Source of the DNA: Desulfomicrobium orale DSM 12838
GTDB lineage: Bacteria > Desulfobacterota > Desulfovibrionia > Desulfovibrionales > Desulfomicrobiaceae
Direction of reading: 5' to 3'
NCBI RefSeq assembly: GCF_001553625.1
Contig: NZ_CP014230.1
Location: 744,001 to 808,000 of the forward strand
DNA length: 64,000 nucleotides
Made by a program: the position numbers and the translations under genes
Notes under the pieces: model-generated
The model's database searches: none
Seen by the model: the letters and a program-made list of their open reading frames with translations, nothing else
Told to the model about the DNA's origin: nothing
Part shown: one piece after another, positions 8,039 through 15,478 of the stretch
Layout: every line of letters begins with the position of its first letter
Numbering within the stretch: position 1 is the stretch's first letter

Positions 8039-8638
8039 ATGTACTTTTCAACTCCCCAGTGGGACCTGAACCTGCTTTTTCTCATCAACCAGCAGGGACA
8101 CAGCGAAATCCTCAACCCGGTCATGTTGCTTGTCTCCGACTCTCTTTTTCTCTCTGCCTTCGGCCTTGTCGCATCGATCATAGCCATGTGGCGCTATAAA
8201 GTGTCTCTCACTGTTGTACTGGGCCTGGGACTCACCCTGATCGCTTCCAGCCAGATCTGCGATTTCGCCAAAAAGGAAACGTACCGCGTCCGCCCGTATC
8301 ACAGCATCGGCGGCACATGGTTCCATGACGACGGGACATGGAAGCAACGGCCGGAAAACGTGGCACCCAGATCAGGAGGCTCGTCCTACCCCTCGGGGCA
8401 CTCGGCCAACGCCGCCGCGGCCGCTCTTTTCCTGTACTTGGCTTTCCGGAAGAAAATCGTCTGGCTGCTGCCCCTTCTGATCGGCTACTCCCGTATCTAT
8501 CTGGGCAAACACTTTCCTTCGGACGTAGTGGCCGGATGGGCGCTGGGCATGGCCGTGGCCAGCATCCTTGTTCCGCTTTATCCGGCGCTCTGGAGACGGC
8601 TCTTTTCTTTATGGATGAGGTACAGATTGCGGGTATAG
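8039..8638 (+). CDS. PAP2-family lipid phosphatase
   Basis: A 199-residue membrane protein with all three PAP2 phosphatase motifs: KETYRVRP, YPSGHSANAAAA and SRIYLGKHFPSDVV, carrying the catalytic histidines. Several hydrophobic helices flank them. Members dephosphorylate undecaprenyl pyrophosphate, phosphatidic acid or lipid A; the substrate cannot be told here. The start at 8039 has AAGGAG seven bases upstream. Its last 61 bases overlap the 3' end of the oppositely transcribed LAB_N gene. The neighbouring lipid A/undecaprenyl-sugar type genes make an envelope-lipid substrate plausible. Confidence 0.9.
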   Translation: MYFSTPQWDLNLLFLINQQGHSEILNPVMLLVSDSLFLSAFGLVASIIAMWRYKVSLTVVLGLGLTLIASSQICDFAKKETYRVRPYHSIGGTWFHDDGTWKQRPENVAPRSGGSSYPSGHSANAAAAALFLYLAFRKKIVWLLPLLIGYSRIYLGKHFPSDVVAGWALGMAVASILVPLYPALWRRLFSLWMRYRLRV

Positions 8639-8865
8639 ATGATAAAGCCCGTGGACTGCCCAACCATGAACACTATATCGCGGCGCAGCACAGCATAAAT
8701 CAGCAGAAACAGACTGCCCAGCAGACTGAAGTACCAGAACGCGATGGGGATCACGCTTTTTTTTTCCTTTTCCGAAACAATCCACTGCCAGAAAAAACGC
8801 ATGAAAAAAAAGCCTTGCCCCAGAAAACCGATCGCCAGAAGCCACCATTCGGCTGAAAAATTCAT
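8578..8865 (-). CDS. Lipid A biosynthesis N-terminal domain (LAB_N) protein
   Basis: A 95-residue integral membrane protein of three to four helices with the LAB_N pattern: GFLGQGFFFMRFFWQWIVSE, then PIAFWYFSLLGSLFLLIYA and FIIYTRNLYLIHK. Stand-alone LAB_N proteins usually sit next to a polyprenol-phosphate glycosyltransferase, as here (53 bases downstream of the gene at 8919), and are believed to act in sugar modification of lipid A. The ATG at 8865 is preferred over a TTG at 8883. Its tail overlaps the PAP2 gene by 61 bases antisense. Confidence 0.85.
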   Translation of the reverse strand: MNFSAEWWLLAIGFLGQGFFFMRFFWQWIVSEKEKKSVIPIAFWYFSLLGSLFLLIYAVLRRDIVFMVGQSTGFIIYTRNLYLIHKEKSRLQSAG

Positions 8866-8918
8866 GACCGCCCCGTTCGACAAGCCGCGCTTTGCAATCC
8901 TCTCAAAAGCGGCCGCTG

Positions 8919-9650
8919 TTATTTCACATTGGTGGACGCGACAGTGTATCTGAAATGCCGTTTCTGCATCCAGCGCACGGCCAGCAGATCATAGGCCGAG
9001 GACCAGGCCCGGTCCCAGATACCGTATTTGGAAGTACCTTTGTAGCGGGGCCGGTGATTGACGCGCATTTCCTCCACCACGGCTCCCTGCATCTTCATCA
9101 GTGTGGGCAAAAAACGGTGCATACCCGTGAACATGGGAATATTTCTGGCCATGTCCGCCCGCATCACCTTCAGCGAGCAGCCCGTATCCCGGACGGTTTC
9201 CCGGCTGATGACATTACGCACCCAGTTGGCGAATCTGGAGGCGCAGCGTTTGGCAAAGGAATCCTGTCGTTTGGCCCGCCAGCCGATGACCATATCCGGT
9301 CCTTGGGCATACGCCCGGAGCATGGCGGGAATGTCCGCGGGATCGTTTTGAAGATCGGCGTCCAGCGTAACCAGCACATCTCCGGAAGCGAAACGGAAGC
9401 CCGCCGCAAACGCGGCCGATTGCCCGCAGTTCCGGGCGAAAGAGACGAAGCGCACGCGGGAGTCGGCCTCGGCCAGAGACTGGATGATGCCCAGACTGTC
9501 GTCGGAGCTGCCGTCGTCCACCAGCAGGATTTCCCAAGGCTCCTCCACCCCGGCCAGAGCGCGTGCAATCTCCGCATGCAGAGCCTGGAGATTTTCTGAC
9601 TCGTTATATACCGGAATAATTAAGGAAATCTTTGAGATTCGTGTATTCAT
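8919..9650 (-). CDS. Family 2 glycosyltransferase, polyprenol-phosphate sugar type
   Basis: A 243-residue GT-A glycosyltransferase. It shows SLIIPVYNESENL at the N-terminus, VDDGSSDDS, the DADLQNDPADIP metal/nucleotide motif and a GCSLKVMRADMA segment, as in DPM1/ArnC-like enzymes that load a sugar from a nucleotide donor onto undecaprenyl phosphate. Unlike ArnC it lacks obvious C-terminal membrane helices; the adjacent LAB_N protein could supply a membrane partner. An in-frame ATG at 9695 would add 15 residues and has a GAGG about 10 bases upstream, but that codon falls inside the tRNA-fMet promoter, so the internal start is chosen with moderate confidence. Confidence 0.88.
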   Translation of the reverse strand: MNTRISKISLIIPVYNESENLQALHAEIARALAGVEEPWEILLVDDGSSDDSLGIIQSLAEADSRVRFVSFARNCGQSAAFAAGFRFASGDVLVTLDADLQNDPADIPAMLRAYAQGPDMVIGWRAKRQDSFAKRCASRFANWVRNVISRETVRDTGCSLKVMRADMARNIPMFTGMHRFLPTLMKMQGAVVEEMRVNHRPRYKGTSKYGIWDRAWSSAYDLLAVRWMQKRHFRYTVASTNVK

Positions 9651-9671
9651 AGGAAAATATGCATAGAGTAT

Positions 9672-9700
9672 TTGACAACCCTTGTAAATACGCATAGATT
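9672..9700 (+). promoter_or_regulatory. Promoter of tRNA-fMet
   Basis: TTGACA (9672-9677) and TAGATT (9695-9700) are separated by exactly 17 bases, and the -10 box ends 15 bases before the tRNA. This is a near-consensus sigma70 promoter, as expected for a stable RNA gene. Confidence 0.85.
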
Positions 9701-9715
9701 TTAAGCCTCACATGA

Positions 9716-9792
9716 CGCGGGGTGGAGCAGCATGGTAGCTCGTCGGGCTCATAACCCGAAGGCCGTAGGTTCAAATCCTGCCCCCGCTACCA
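9716..9792 (+). tRNA. Initiator tRNA-fMet (anticodon CAT)
   Basis: A 77-base cloverleaf with encoded CCA. The anticodon is CAT. Two initiator hallmarks are present: an unpaired first acceptor position (C1 opposite T72) and three consecutive G-C pairs in the anticodon stem (GGG/CCC). It has its own promoter and terminator and marks the left edge of the accessory region. Confidence 0.96.
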
Positions 9793-9800
9793 GAACTTGC

Positions 9801-9842
9801 AGGCGCTTATGGATTCCTAACCATAAGCGCCTTTTCTTTTTC
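9801..9842 (+). terminator. Terminator of tRNA-fMet
   Basis: A 12-bp perfect stem AGGCGCTTATGG / CCATAAGCGCCT with an 8-base loop is followed by TTTTCTTTTT. It starts 9 bases after the tRNA. Confidence 0.93.
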
Positions 9843-9879
9843 CTGGGGTGTGTGTTTGCAAACTATTTGATTGTAACGC

Positions 9880-9919
9880 GACGCTTAGTTTTGAATTAAA
9901 TGACGCTTAGTTTTGAATT
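9880..9919. repeat. Two 18-bp direct repeats
   Basis: GACGCTTAGTTTTGAATT occurs at 9880-9897 and again at 9902-9919, a 22-base period. Read on the other strand each unit is AATTCAAAACTAAGCGTC. Closely spaced terminal repeats of this look are found at ends of some insertion sequences, but no transposase is left here, so the origin is not proven. Confidence 0.7.
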
Positions 9920-9931
9920 TCCCAAACAAGC

Positions 9932-9982
9932 TTTTTCGCACGCATACTGAGTCCCTTGTGACCGCAATCTGCGTGCGAAAAA
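9932..9982. repeat. 13-bp inverted repeat
   Basis: TTTTTCGCACGCA at 9932-9944 and its exact complement TGCGTGCGAAAAA at 9970-9982 flank a 25-base loop. Neither strand has a T run after the hairpin, so it is not a normal terminator. It lies directly downstream of the dam fragment stop codon at 9990. Confidence 0.6.
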
Positions 9983-9989
9983 TATCTTA

Positions 9990-10040
9990 TCAGTAATTCG
10001 TAATAAAGACTTCCTTGGCTGGCTTCGCACCTTTGTGTAA
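9990..10040 (-). pseudogene. 3' fragment of a second dam-like methylase gene
   Basis: The minus strand encodes KGAKPAKEVFITNY followed by a stop, which parallels the end of the intact methylase at 10163 (KGATSAKEVFITNY). Upstream of this tail the similarity is lost in the repeat area. It is therefore a leftover 3' end of a diverged paralogue, not a copy of the neighbouring gene, because about a quarter of the bases differ. Confidence 0.75.
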
Positions 10041-10044
10041 GGTA

Positions 10045-10113
10045 GCGGGATATTTGGCGCGGATTTGCGGGATATTTGGCGCGTTAGATTTGTGCCAAAT
10101 ATCCCGCAAATCC
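10045..10113. repeat. Repeated GCGGGATATTTGGCGCG motif with 20-bp hairpin
   Basis: GCGGGATATTTGGCGCG stands at 10045-10061 and 10067-10083. In addition GGATTTGCGGGATATTTGGC (10061-10080) is exactly complementary to 10094-10113, forming a perfect 20-bp stem with a 13-base loop. Three copies of the core are thus packed in 70 bases. It could be an operator array or the remains of a mobile-element end; there is no gene it clearly serves. Confidence 0.75.
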
Positions 10114-10162
10114 AATCAATATTTACCCGGCCGTCCCAGTTCAATCTCGTTCAAATCTGCCA

Positions 10163-10924
10163 TCAGTAATTCGTGATAAAAACCTCTTTGGCGGAAGTGG
10201 CCCCTTTGCCAACAGTATAGGTCAACTGCTGTCCCTCGATATTAAACCCGCCAAAAACCTCCCGAACCTCCGGCAAGTCATTGAGCGTGAGTAAGAAGCG
10301 GCCCTTGATCCCGGCCAGAATGTCCCGCAGCCGGACAAAGTCCTCCCGAGAGAACATCTCCTTGCCGTAGTAATCCTCACAGCCCCAGTACGGCGGGTCC
10401 ACAAAGAAAAATGTGTCCGGGCTATCATATTTTGAGATGACCCGCTCATACGGCAGGCACTCGACGTATGTCCTAGCCAGCCGCAGGTGTGCGGCGGAGA
10501 GGTCCTCCTCGATGCGCAACAGGTTGAGTTTGGGCGGCCGGGTAGTAGCCGTCCCAAATATCGGCCGTACAATACGGCCGCCAAAGCAGCACTTCTGGAG
10601 ATAGAAAAACCGGGCCGCCCGTTGCACATCCGTCAGAGTCTCAGGATCGACCCGCCGCATCCGGTCAAACTCGTCCCGGCTGACCAGCATCCACTTGAAG
10701 TAGCGCACAAACTCCTCGATATGATGCTGCACCACACGGTACAGCGTGACCACATCCCGGTTGAGGTCGTTGAGCACCTCGACATCTGACTCCGGACGCT
10801 TGAACAGCACCCATGCCGCGCCCGCGAAAACCTCCACATAGCAGCGGTGTGCCGGGATCCGCGCAATAATCCTCGACGCCAGTTGAGACTTGCCACCAAT
10901 CCAGCCAGACAATGGACTCCGCAT
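10163..10924 (-). CDS. dam: Phage-type DNA adenine methylase (D12 class)
   Basis: A 253-residue N6-adenine methyltransferase. The SAM-binding motif appears early (GWIGGKSQLASRI, then EVFAGAAWVLF) and the catalytic DPPY at about residue 196 (FFVDPPYWGCEDYYG). The architecture fits D12-class/Dam enzymes of phages and restriction systems. It lies beside a broken phage tail gene, so it is taken as prophage cargo that may protect phage DNA from host restriction. All key motifs are intact and the gene may still work. The recognition sequence cannot be read from the protein with certainty; GATC is typical for the class. Confidence 0.9.
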   Translation of the reverse strand: MRSPLSGWIGGKSQLASRIIARIPAHRCYVEVFAGAAWVLFKRPESDVEVLNDLNRDVVTLYRVVQHHIEEFVRYFKWMLVSRDEFDRMRRVDPETLTDVQRAARFFYLQKCCFGGRIVRPIFGTATTRPPKLNLLRIEEDLSAAHLRLARTYVECLPYERVISKYDSPDTFFFVDPPYWGCEDYYGKEMFSREDFVRLRDILAGIKGRFLLTLNDLPEVREVFGGFNIEGQQLTYTVGKGATSAKEVFITNY

Positions 10925-11095
10925 CGATATCCTCCGTTGCGGTCTGTCCTGGCCTCTGCTACCTGCCGCCTACCTGCCACGATCCCCAATTGCGGTAGGT
11001 TTGGGAGCAGCGGCCAGTCCGTGATCCGGCGGCCCCACGCCGGGTCAGTGGAGGTGCTACATCACCTCTGCCTGCTCTCTTACCATTAATATTAG

Positions 11096-12634
11096 TCACA
11101 CCGGAGAATACCGGAACTCCACCCGCCATCGTTGCCAGCTCTCCATCCCATCCCGAACAGCCCACACCTCCAGCACTACTGGGCCGGTGTACTGTGCCGG
11201 GCCGATCTGAGCGCTGTCCCCGGCCACGTCGGTCACAATAGCCAGCTGGGCATTATTGTCCTTACGGACCAATCGCAGGCTGTACGTTGTACCCGGCTCG
11301 GGACCGATCCCTGCGGCCTCTGCATCAATAACCCGATCGGCCTGCAGCTTGCGGTCCCGGTGTGCCCAGCTCACGGTCAGCTCCCCGGCGGCAGACACCG
11401 GCTCCCGCTCACCGCCAATGCGGATCCGGCCCGGCGGGTAGGGCCTGCCCTGGCGGAGCCGGGTGACGAGCGTGTCCACAGGAGCGGCACTCTCCGGGAG
11501 CGTGCCCTGGCTGGTCTGGGTCAGCATTCGGGCCTGCACAGCCACACCCGGACCGTAGGCCGAAGGATCCCACGCCGAATTATTGTCAAAGAACCAGATG
11601 CGGGCCCCGGCATTGTGCGCGGCGGGCACGGTATCGATGCAGCCACGGCCGATGGTCAGCCGGGCGGCATCGAAATTGATGGCGTCGATGCGCACAATCT
11701 CGTCGTCAATAAGCGCCGTTGTGCCCACCTCAACCAGATCCAGATCGGTCACGCCCAGAACATCCACGGTCGTATCGTACTTGCCCAAGGCCGCGCGGAT
11801 GGTCCCGGACGGGCAAAAAGCATCGCTGTCCCGCTCGGCAAAGGCATTGCCGCCAACCCGTGTAAACAGCAGATATGAGAGGGCCGTCGATGATGGCTTG
11901 ACGCCCAGTGCGGAGATATACGTCGCGCCGGGATCGAGGGCATCGAGATCACCGGGGCCAAGGTCCTGGGCCAGGTCGCGCCAGGTTGTCTCCATCAGCC
12001 TCCTGACCTCGACCGGACGCGGTGTGGTGTCCGCCGGGACCCAGAAGGACGACTGCGGCTCCGAGAGCGCAGCGGCCGGGAGCCCGTAAACATCCTGAAC
12101 AGCGCTGATGGTGATGGTCGCATCGGTCAGGGAGCCGACCTCGACCCGACCCGCGCGCAGTACAATATTACTGATACCCCGACGCGGGTCAGAGAGCCGA
12201 AAGAGCCCGCCCGGCTCGATCCGGTATGCCCGCCGGTCAAGGCGGACCTTGAAGCGCTTGAGCCCAGCCGCACGCTGGGCAAGCTCCCGGACAGCAACAC
12301 GCCCGGCCAAGTCAGCGGTGGGGATGCCCGGGAAGTCAATCGTCGTGGATGTGACCGCTCCACTTGACTGGATGGCGGCAATACTGCGCTCGCGGCACTG
12401 CCGGGCCTCATTGCCCAGCTGATCATACCACTTGATGATGACCTCATTGACAGCCCCGCTGCTCGATGACGAGTCGTCGGCATCGAGGCCCAAAAGGCCC
12501 GTATCCGGAGTGAAAAGAGGCAGGGCTGCGGGGTCATAACCACCGCGCAGCAAGGAAAGGTGAATCAGGCCGTCGAAGCGGGAAAGGTACAGATTGCCGG
12601 CAATGTGATCCAGAACACCCTGGATAGCCGACAG
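11096..12634 (-). pseudogene. Truncated phage tail-tip protein
   Basis: The frame is open from a TGA near 12635 down to a stop at 11096 (about 510 codons), with no proper start. Recognisable segments are VLDHIAGNLYLSRFDGLIHL, LLRGGYDPAALPLFTPD, PGIPTADLAGRVAVRELAQ and RIEPGGLFRLSDP. These match the C-terminal half of large tail-tip or hub proteins of siphophages and gene-transfer-agent-like particles. A full protein would extend several hundred residues upstream, where an unrelated sequence now stands. The region 10925-11095, between this gene and dam, shows no recognisable gene. It is read as a remnant of a deleted prophage. Confidence 0.8.
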
Positions 12635-12797
12635 TCATGGCGTATCCGTCGACTGGCTCAGGACGGGCGAGGGCGAGATGCGCCGGGGCACGACGCCCCA
12701 CAAGGATGTACACGGGGAGGCAGAGTGGGACGGACAGGAGCGACGCGGAGAGCATGACCGCAGGCGCGGACAGCTACAGACATTCGTATGCGACAAC

Positions 12798-13074
12798 TGT
12801 GAACTGGTGATGGTCCCCATGCTGGACGCCGTATTAAGCGGCGGCACTGGCAGCCTGGAGACAGGTGGAGACGTGCTTAAAACCTACGCTTTCCGCTATG
12901 ACTTCCTAAAACGAAAAGGCAATCCAAAGGAGATGGGTCTTTTCAGGGTGTCGGGTGACAGCATGTCCAACGACATTTTGGACAACGACGTAGTTCTTAT
13001 TGATAAATCCCAGAATCAACCGGTCCCTGGGAAAATCTTCGCTGTTTCTATTCACGGCCTCACTTACCTAAAAC
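12798..13074 (+). pseudogene. Truncated S24/LexA-type phage repressor
   Basis: The plus strand encodes ELVMVPMLDAVLSGGTGSLE, then LFRVSGDSMSNDILDNDVVL and GKIFAVSIHG, the catalytic Ser (GDSM) and core of an S24 peptidase domain like that of cI-type repressors. The N-terminal helix-turn-helix is missing and the expected catalytic Lys strand is cut by the IS4 element that begins at 13075. The stretch 12635-12797 is a junction with no recognisable gene. The gene is broken at both ends, so it cannot repress or respond to RecA. Confidence 0.8.
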
Positions 13075-14334
13075 CATTGCTGTCCGGCTAAGGGATAAGA
13101 AAAGAGTCCAAAATCTCAGCGATGTGTGGTAAAAGAAATCACCACAACATCTTGCCACACAAGGAGATTCTGGACTTGAGTCACCATAATACACTATTCT
13201 CCCAGACGCTATCTCTGATTCCCAGACATGTTTTTCAGAAACTCGAAAGACGGCACAAAACCGGGCGCTCGTCGCGTCAATTCGGTTTCAAGGAGCAGTT
13301 CACGGTCATGGCCTTCATCCAGCTTGCCGCAAGACGTTCCATGCGCGATGGCCTGCGCTGCCTTGAGGCTGCGGGAAACCGCCTGTATCACTGGGGACTG
13401 AAAAACGTGGCCCGCTCGACCTTTGCTGACGCGAACAATTCTCGCCCCGTAGGCTTTTTCAAGGATCTGTTCGCCGAGATGTACGGCCTGTGCGCCGCAA
13501 AAGCCCCGAAGCACAAATTCCGTTTCAAATCCAAATTGTTCAGTCTGGACGCCACCACCATAAAGCTTTGCCTGTCGCTTTTTCCCTGGGCCTCGTTTCG
13601 GCAGGCCAAGGGCGGCGTCAAAGTACATACCTTGCTGGATCACGATGGCCATATCCCGGCTTTCGCAACCGTCACCGACGCCAAAACCCATGAAAGCCGC
13701 ATAGCTCAGGCTATGGAGTTGCCCAGGGGCTCCATCGTGGTCTTTGACAAGGGCTTCATCAGCTATCCCTGGTTTCGGATCCTCGGGGCAAAGGGTGTCT
13801 TTTTTGTGACCCGGCTCAAGCGCAACGCCGTTTTCAAACTCCTGGAGCGCCGCCTCGTGAATCGCAAGACCGGCGTTACTTCCGATCACATCATTGAAGT
13901 CTCCAGCCGGGGAAAATCCTTACGCTTGCGCCGTATCGGCTATCGTGACCAGGAAACCGGGAAACACTACGAATTTTTGACCAACCATTTCCGGCTTTCG
14001 GCGAAAACCATCGCCGACATCTATAAAGACCGCTGGCAAATCGAGCTCTTCTTCAAGGAAATCAAACAAAATTTGCGCATAAAGACCTTCGTCGGCAACT
14101 CGGAAAATGCGGTTCTGATCCAGATTTACACGGCCCTGACGGTTTACCTGCTCCTCGCGTACCAGAAATTCCTCAGCCGTCTCGGACTCTCCGTACAGCA
14201 ACTCTTCCAGCTCATTCAACTCAACCTGCTCGGCGAGGCCTCCTTGGATGAACTCCTGAATCCCAGACGACGAAAATTCGATAATTCATATAACTTCACA
14301 CTGTTAGATTACATCGCTTAGCCGGACAGCAATG
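13075..14334 (+). mobile_element. IS4-family insertion sequence, copy 1
   Basis: A 1260-base element bounded by perfect 18-bp inverted repeats (CATTGCTGTCCGGCTAAG at 13075-13092 and its complement at 14317-14334). It carries one transposase gene. It interrupts the S24 repressor gene. The upstream leader contains a GTGGT...ACCAC hairpin before the transposase, which may limit expression. No clear target duplication is visible. A second copy with the same length and ends is at 17472-18731 in opposite orientation. Confidence 0.93.
13176..14321 (+). CDS. IS4-family transposase (copy 1)
   Basis: A 381-residue DDE transposase. The N-terminal SHHNTLFSQTLSLIPRHVFQ matches the DUF4372-type domain. 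Catalytic residues are in FSLDATTIKL (D1), VVFDKGF (D2) and the YREK motif YKDRWQIELFFKEIKQNL (E). The TTG at 13176 is chosen because AAGGAG lies 9 bases upstream and the family starts at MSHHNT; an ATG at 13122 would add 18 atypical residues. The frame is intact, so the element may be active. Confidence 0.92.
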   Translation: MSHHNTLFSQTLSLIPRHVFQKLERRHKTGRSSRQFGFKEQFTVMAFIQLAARRSMRDGLRCLEAAGNRLYHWGLKNVARSTFADANNSRPVGFFKDLFAEMYGLCAAKAPKHKFRFKSKLFSLDATTIKLCLSLFPWASFRQAKGGVKVHTLLDHDGHIPAFATVTDAKTHESRIAQAMELPRGSIVVFDKGFISYPWFRILGAKGVFFVTRLKRNAVFKLLERRLVNRKTGVTSDHIIEVSSRGKSLRLRRIGYRDQETGKHYEFLTNHFRLSAKTIADIYKDRWQIELFFKEIKQNLRIKTFVGNSENAVLIQIYTALTVYLLLAYQKFLSRLGLSVQQLFQLIQLNLLGEASLDELLNPRRRKFDNSYNFTLLDYIA

Positions 14335-14357
14335 TTCCGCAGGGGATTGTTTTTTCC

Positions 14358-14386
14358 TTGCCAAAGGAAGTCTCCTTGGCTTAAAA
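14358..14386 (+). promoter_or_regulatory. Probable promoter of tRNA-Ser and SRP RNA
   Basis: TTGCCA (14358-14363), 17 bases, then TTAAAA (14381-14386), ending 17 bases before the tRNA. The same TTGCCA box precedes the tRNA-Phe gene. The IS4 copy ends only 23 bases upstream of this promoter. Confidence 0.55.
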
Positions 14387-14403
14387 ACAACTCTCCCGAA
14401 TGC

Positions 14404-14495
14404 GGAGAGGTGGCCGAGTCTGGCTTAAGGCGCACGCCTGGAAAGTGTGTGTACCTTAACGGGTACCGGAGGTTCAAATCCTCTCCTCTCCGCCA
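14404..14495 (+). tRNA. tRNA-Ser (anticodon GGA)
   Basis: A 92-base class II tRNA. It has a GGAGAGG acceptor stem, anticodon GGA in CACGCCTGGAAAGTGTG, a long variable arm (GTACCTTAACGGGTACC), TTCAAATC in the T loop and an encoded CCA. It lies 19 bases upstream of the SRP RNA and is probably co-transcribed with it. Confidence 0.96.
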
Positions 14496-14514
14496 TTTCT
14501 TCTTTATCATCAAG

Positions 14515-14600
14515 CGAAGCCGGGTGGCGGAAACGCTGCTAACCCCGTCAGGTCCGAAAGGAAGCAGCGGTAACAGTTGTTTCCGGGTACCTGGCTTCCC
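14515..14600 (+). ncRNA. ffs: Signal recognition particle RNA (4.5S type)
   Basis: The conserved SRP domain IV hairpin is present: GTCAGGTCCGAAAGGAAGCAGC with its two internal loops, where Ffh binds. GAAGCCGGGT near 14516 pairs with ACCTGGCTTC ending at 14598, closing the short rod of a bacterial small SRP RNA. With Ffh it targets inner-membrane proteins co-translationally. The exact ends are estimated from the closing helix. Confidence 0.93.
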
Positions 14601-14601
14601 T

Positions 14602-14635
14602 GGCAGGAACGAGTTCCTCGTGCCTGCCTTTTTTA
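14602..14635 (+). terminator. Terminator of tRNA-Ser/ffs unit
   Basis: GGCAGGAACGAG, loop TTC, then CTCGTGCCTGCC (one mismatch) is followed by TTTTTT. It directly follows the SRP RNA. Confidence 0.92.
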
Positions 14636-14707
14636 TTGGCACTAGGCTCAGGCCTCATTAATTGTAAAAATCAGAAAAGTTGGTTAGTTGTGCCCAGGGA
14701 GGACGCC

Positions 14708-15076
14708 ATGAGCCAACTTTTCTATCTTTCTGCCGAACAACTGGAGCGTATCAAGCCGTTCTTTCCACTTTCATACTGTATTCCACGCGTCGATGACCTG
14801 AAAGTCATAAGCGGCATCATTTATGTCATCAAACATGGCCTGCAATGGAAAGATGCTCCGCGTGAGTATGGCCCGTATAAAACGCTGTACAACCGCTTTT
14901 TGCGCTGGAGCCGGATGGGCGTCTTCAACAATATTTTTACCGAATTGGCAAAAACAGCGGGAAAAGATGGACGATTGATGATCGATGCAACCCACCTCAA
15001 GGCGCATCGTACCGCCGCAGGCTTGCTCAAAAAGGGGCTCTTTCCCGCTGCATCGGACGCACAAAGGGCGGCCTGA
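14708..15076 (+). CDS. IS5-family transposase, frame A
   Basis: A 122-residue first frame. It has the DUF4096-like N-terminal domain (QLERIKPFFPLSYCIPRVDDL, GLQWKDAPREYGPYKTLYNRF) and the first catalytic Asp in MIDATHLKAHRTAAG. AGGGAGG lies close upstream of the ATG. The C-terminal end after LLKKG is out-of-frame tail. The complete enzyme needs a -1 shift into frame B. Confidence 0.9.
   Translation: MSQLFYLSAEQLERIKPFFPLSYCIPRVDDLKVISGIIYVIKHGLQWKDAPREYGPYKTLYNRFLRWSRMGVFNNIFTELAKTAGKDGRLMIDATHLKAHRTAAGLLKKGLFPAASDAQRAA
15031..15037 (+). other. Candidate -1 frameshift site (A_AAG_GGG)
   Basis: In frame A the codons AAG GGG can slip back one base to AAA GGG, keeping P-site and A-site pairing. 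The site sits in the overlap of the two transposase frames, where fused IS5-family proteins read continuous sequence. Confidence 0.6.
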
Positions 15077-15465
15077 ACTCCAAACTCCATGCTGTTTGCG
15101 ACGGTCACGGCAGGCCTCTGGCCATGAAGCTCACAGAAGGCCAGGTAAGCGACTACAAAGGAGCCACCCTGCTTATGGATGCTTTGCCTGAGGCCAGGGA
15201 GCTGCTGGCGGACCGTGGTTACGACGCCGACTGGTTCCGTGACGCCCTGTGCGCCAGAGGCATTACGCCCTGCATCCCGCCCAGAAGGAGCCGGAAGAGA
15301 CCCTGCCCGTACGATAAAAATCTGTATAAACAGCGGCACAAGATCGAGATCATGTTTGGCAGGATCAAGGACTGGCGCAGAATTGCCATGCGTTATGACC
15401 GCTGCGCGCATACCTTCTTTTCAGCTCTGTGCCTCGCGGCTTCCGTCATATTCTATCTCAATTAA
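15034..15465 (+). CDS. IS5-family transposase, frame B
   Basis: About 144 codons in the -1 frame: SRCIGRTKGGLNSKLHAVCD, the second Asp in LLADRGYDADWFR and the catalytic Glu in RHKIEIMFGRIKDWRRIAMR. No independent start lies near the frame's beginning (the first ATG is at 15124), so translation by frameshifting from frame A is expected. All three catalytic acidic residues survive across the two frames. Confidence 0.85.
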   Translation, partial: GALSRCIGRTKGGLNSKLHAVCDGHGRPLAMKLTEGQVSDYKGATLLMDALPEARELLADRGYDADWFRDALCARGITPCIPPRRSRKRPCPYDKNLYKQRHKIEIMFGRIKDWRRIAMRYDRCAHTFFSALCLAASVIFYLN

Positions 15466-15478
15466 TGAGGCCTGAGCC

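Larger units (their letters stand above)
14645..15478 (+). mobile_element. IS5-family insertion sequence (IS427-like, two-frame)
   Basis: An 834-base element with perfect 20-bp terminal inverted repeats (GGCTCAGGCCTCATTAATTG at 14645-14664 and its complement at 15459-15478). It is flanked on both sides by TA, a likely 2-bp target duplication. It contains two overlapping frames that together make a DDE transposase. It interrupts the toxin-like gene starting at 15712 on the other strand and abuts the SRP RNA terminator. Confidence 0.93.

Noticed and set aside
9896-10144. 82-codon minus-strand frame in the repeat cluster
   Set aside because: It is made of the repeats and reads out of frame with the dam fragment.
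9843-10160. CRISPR array
   Set aside because: The repeats are two or three copies with irregular spacing and no cas genes; no CRISPR was seen in the window.
12534-12755. 73-codon minus-strand frame with a hydrophobic start near the tail-gene end
   Set aside because: It lies in the prophage deletion junction, overlaps the tail frame and shows no conserved pattern; a holin was considered but not supported.
13065-14345. Target-site duplication of the IS4 copies
   Set aside because: Flanks of copy 1 (CTAAAAC / TTCCGC) and of copy 2 (CGTCCGTT / TTTTTTC) do not match each other or across copies, so none is claimed.
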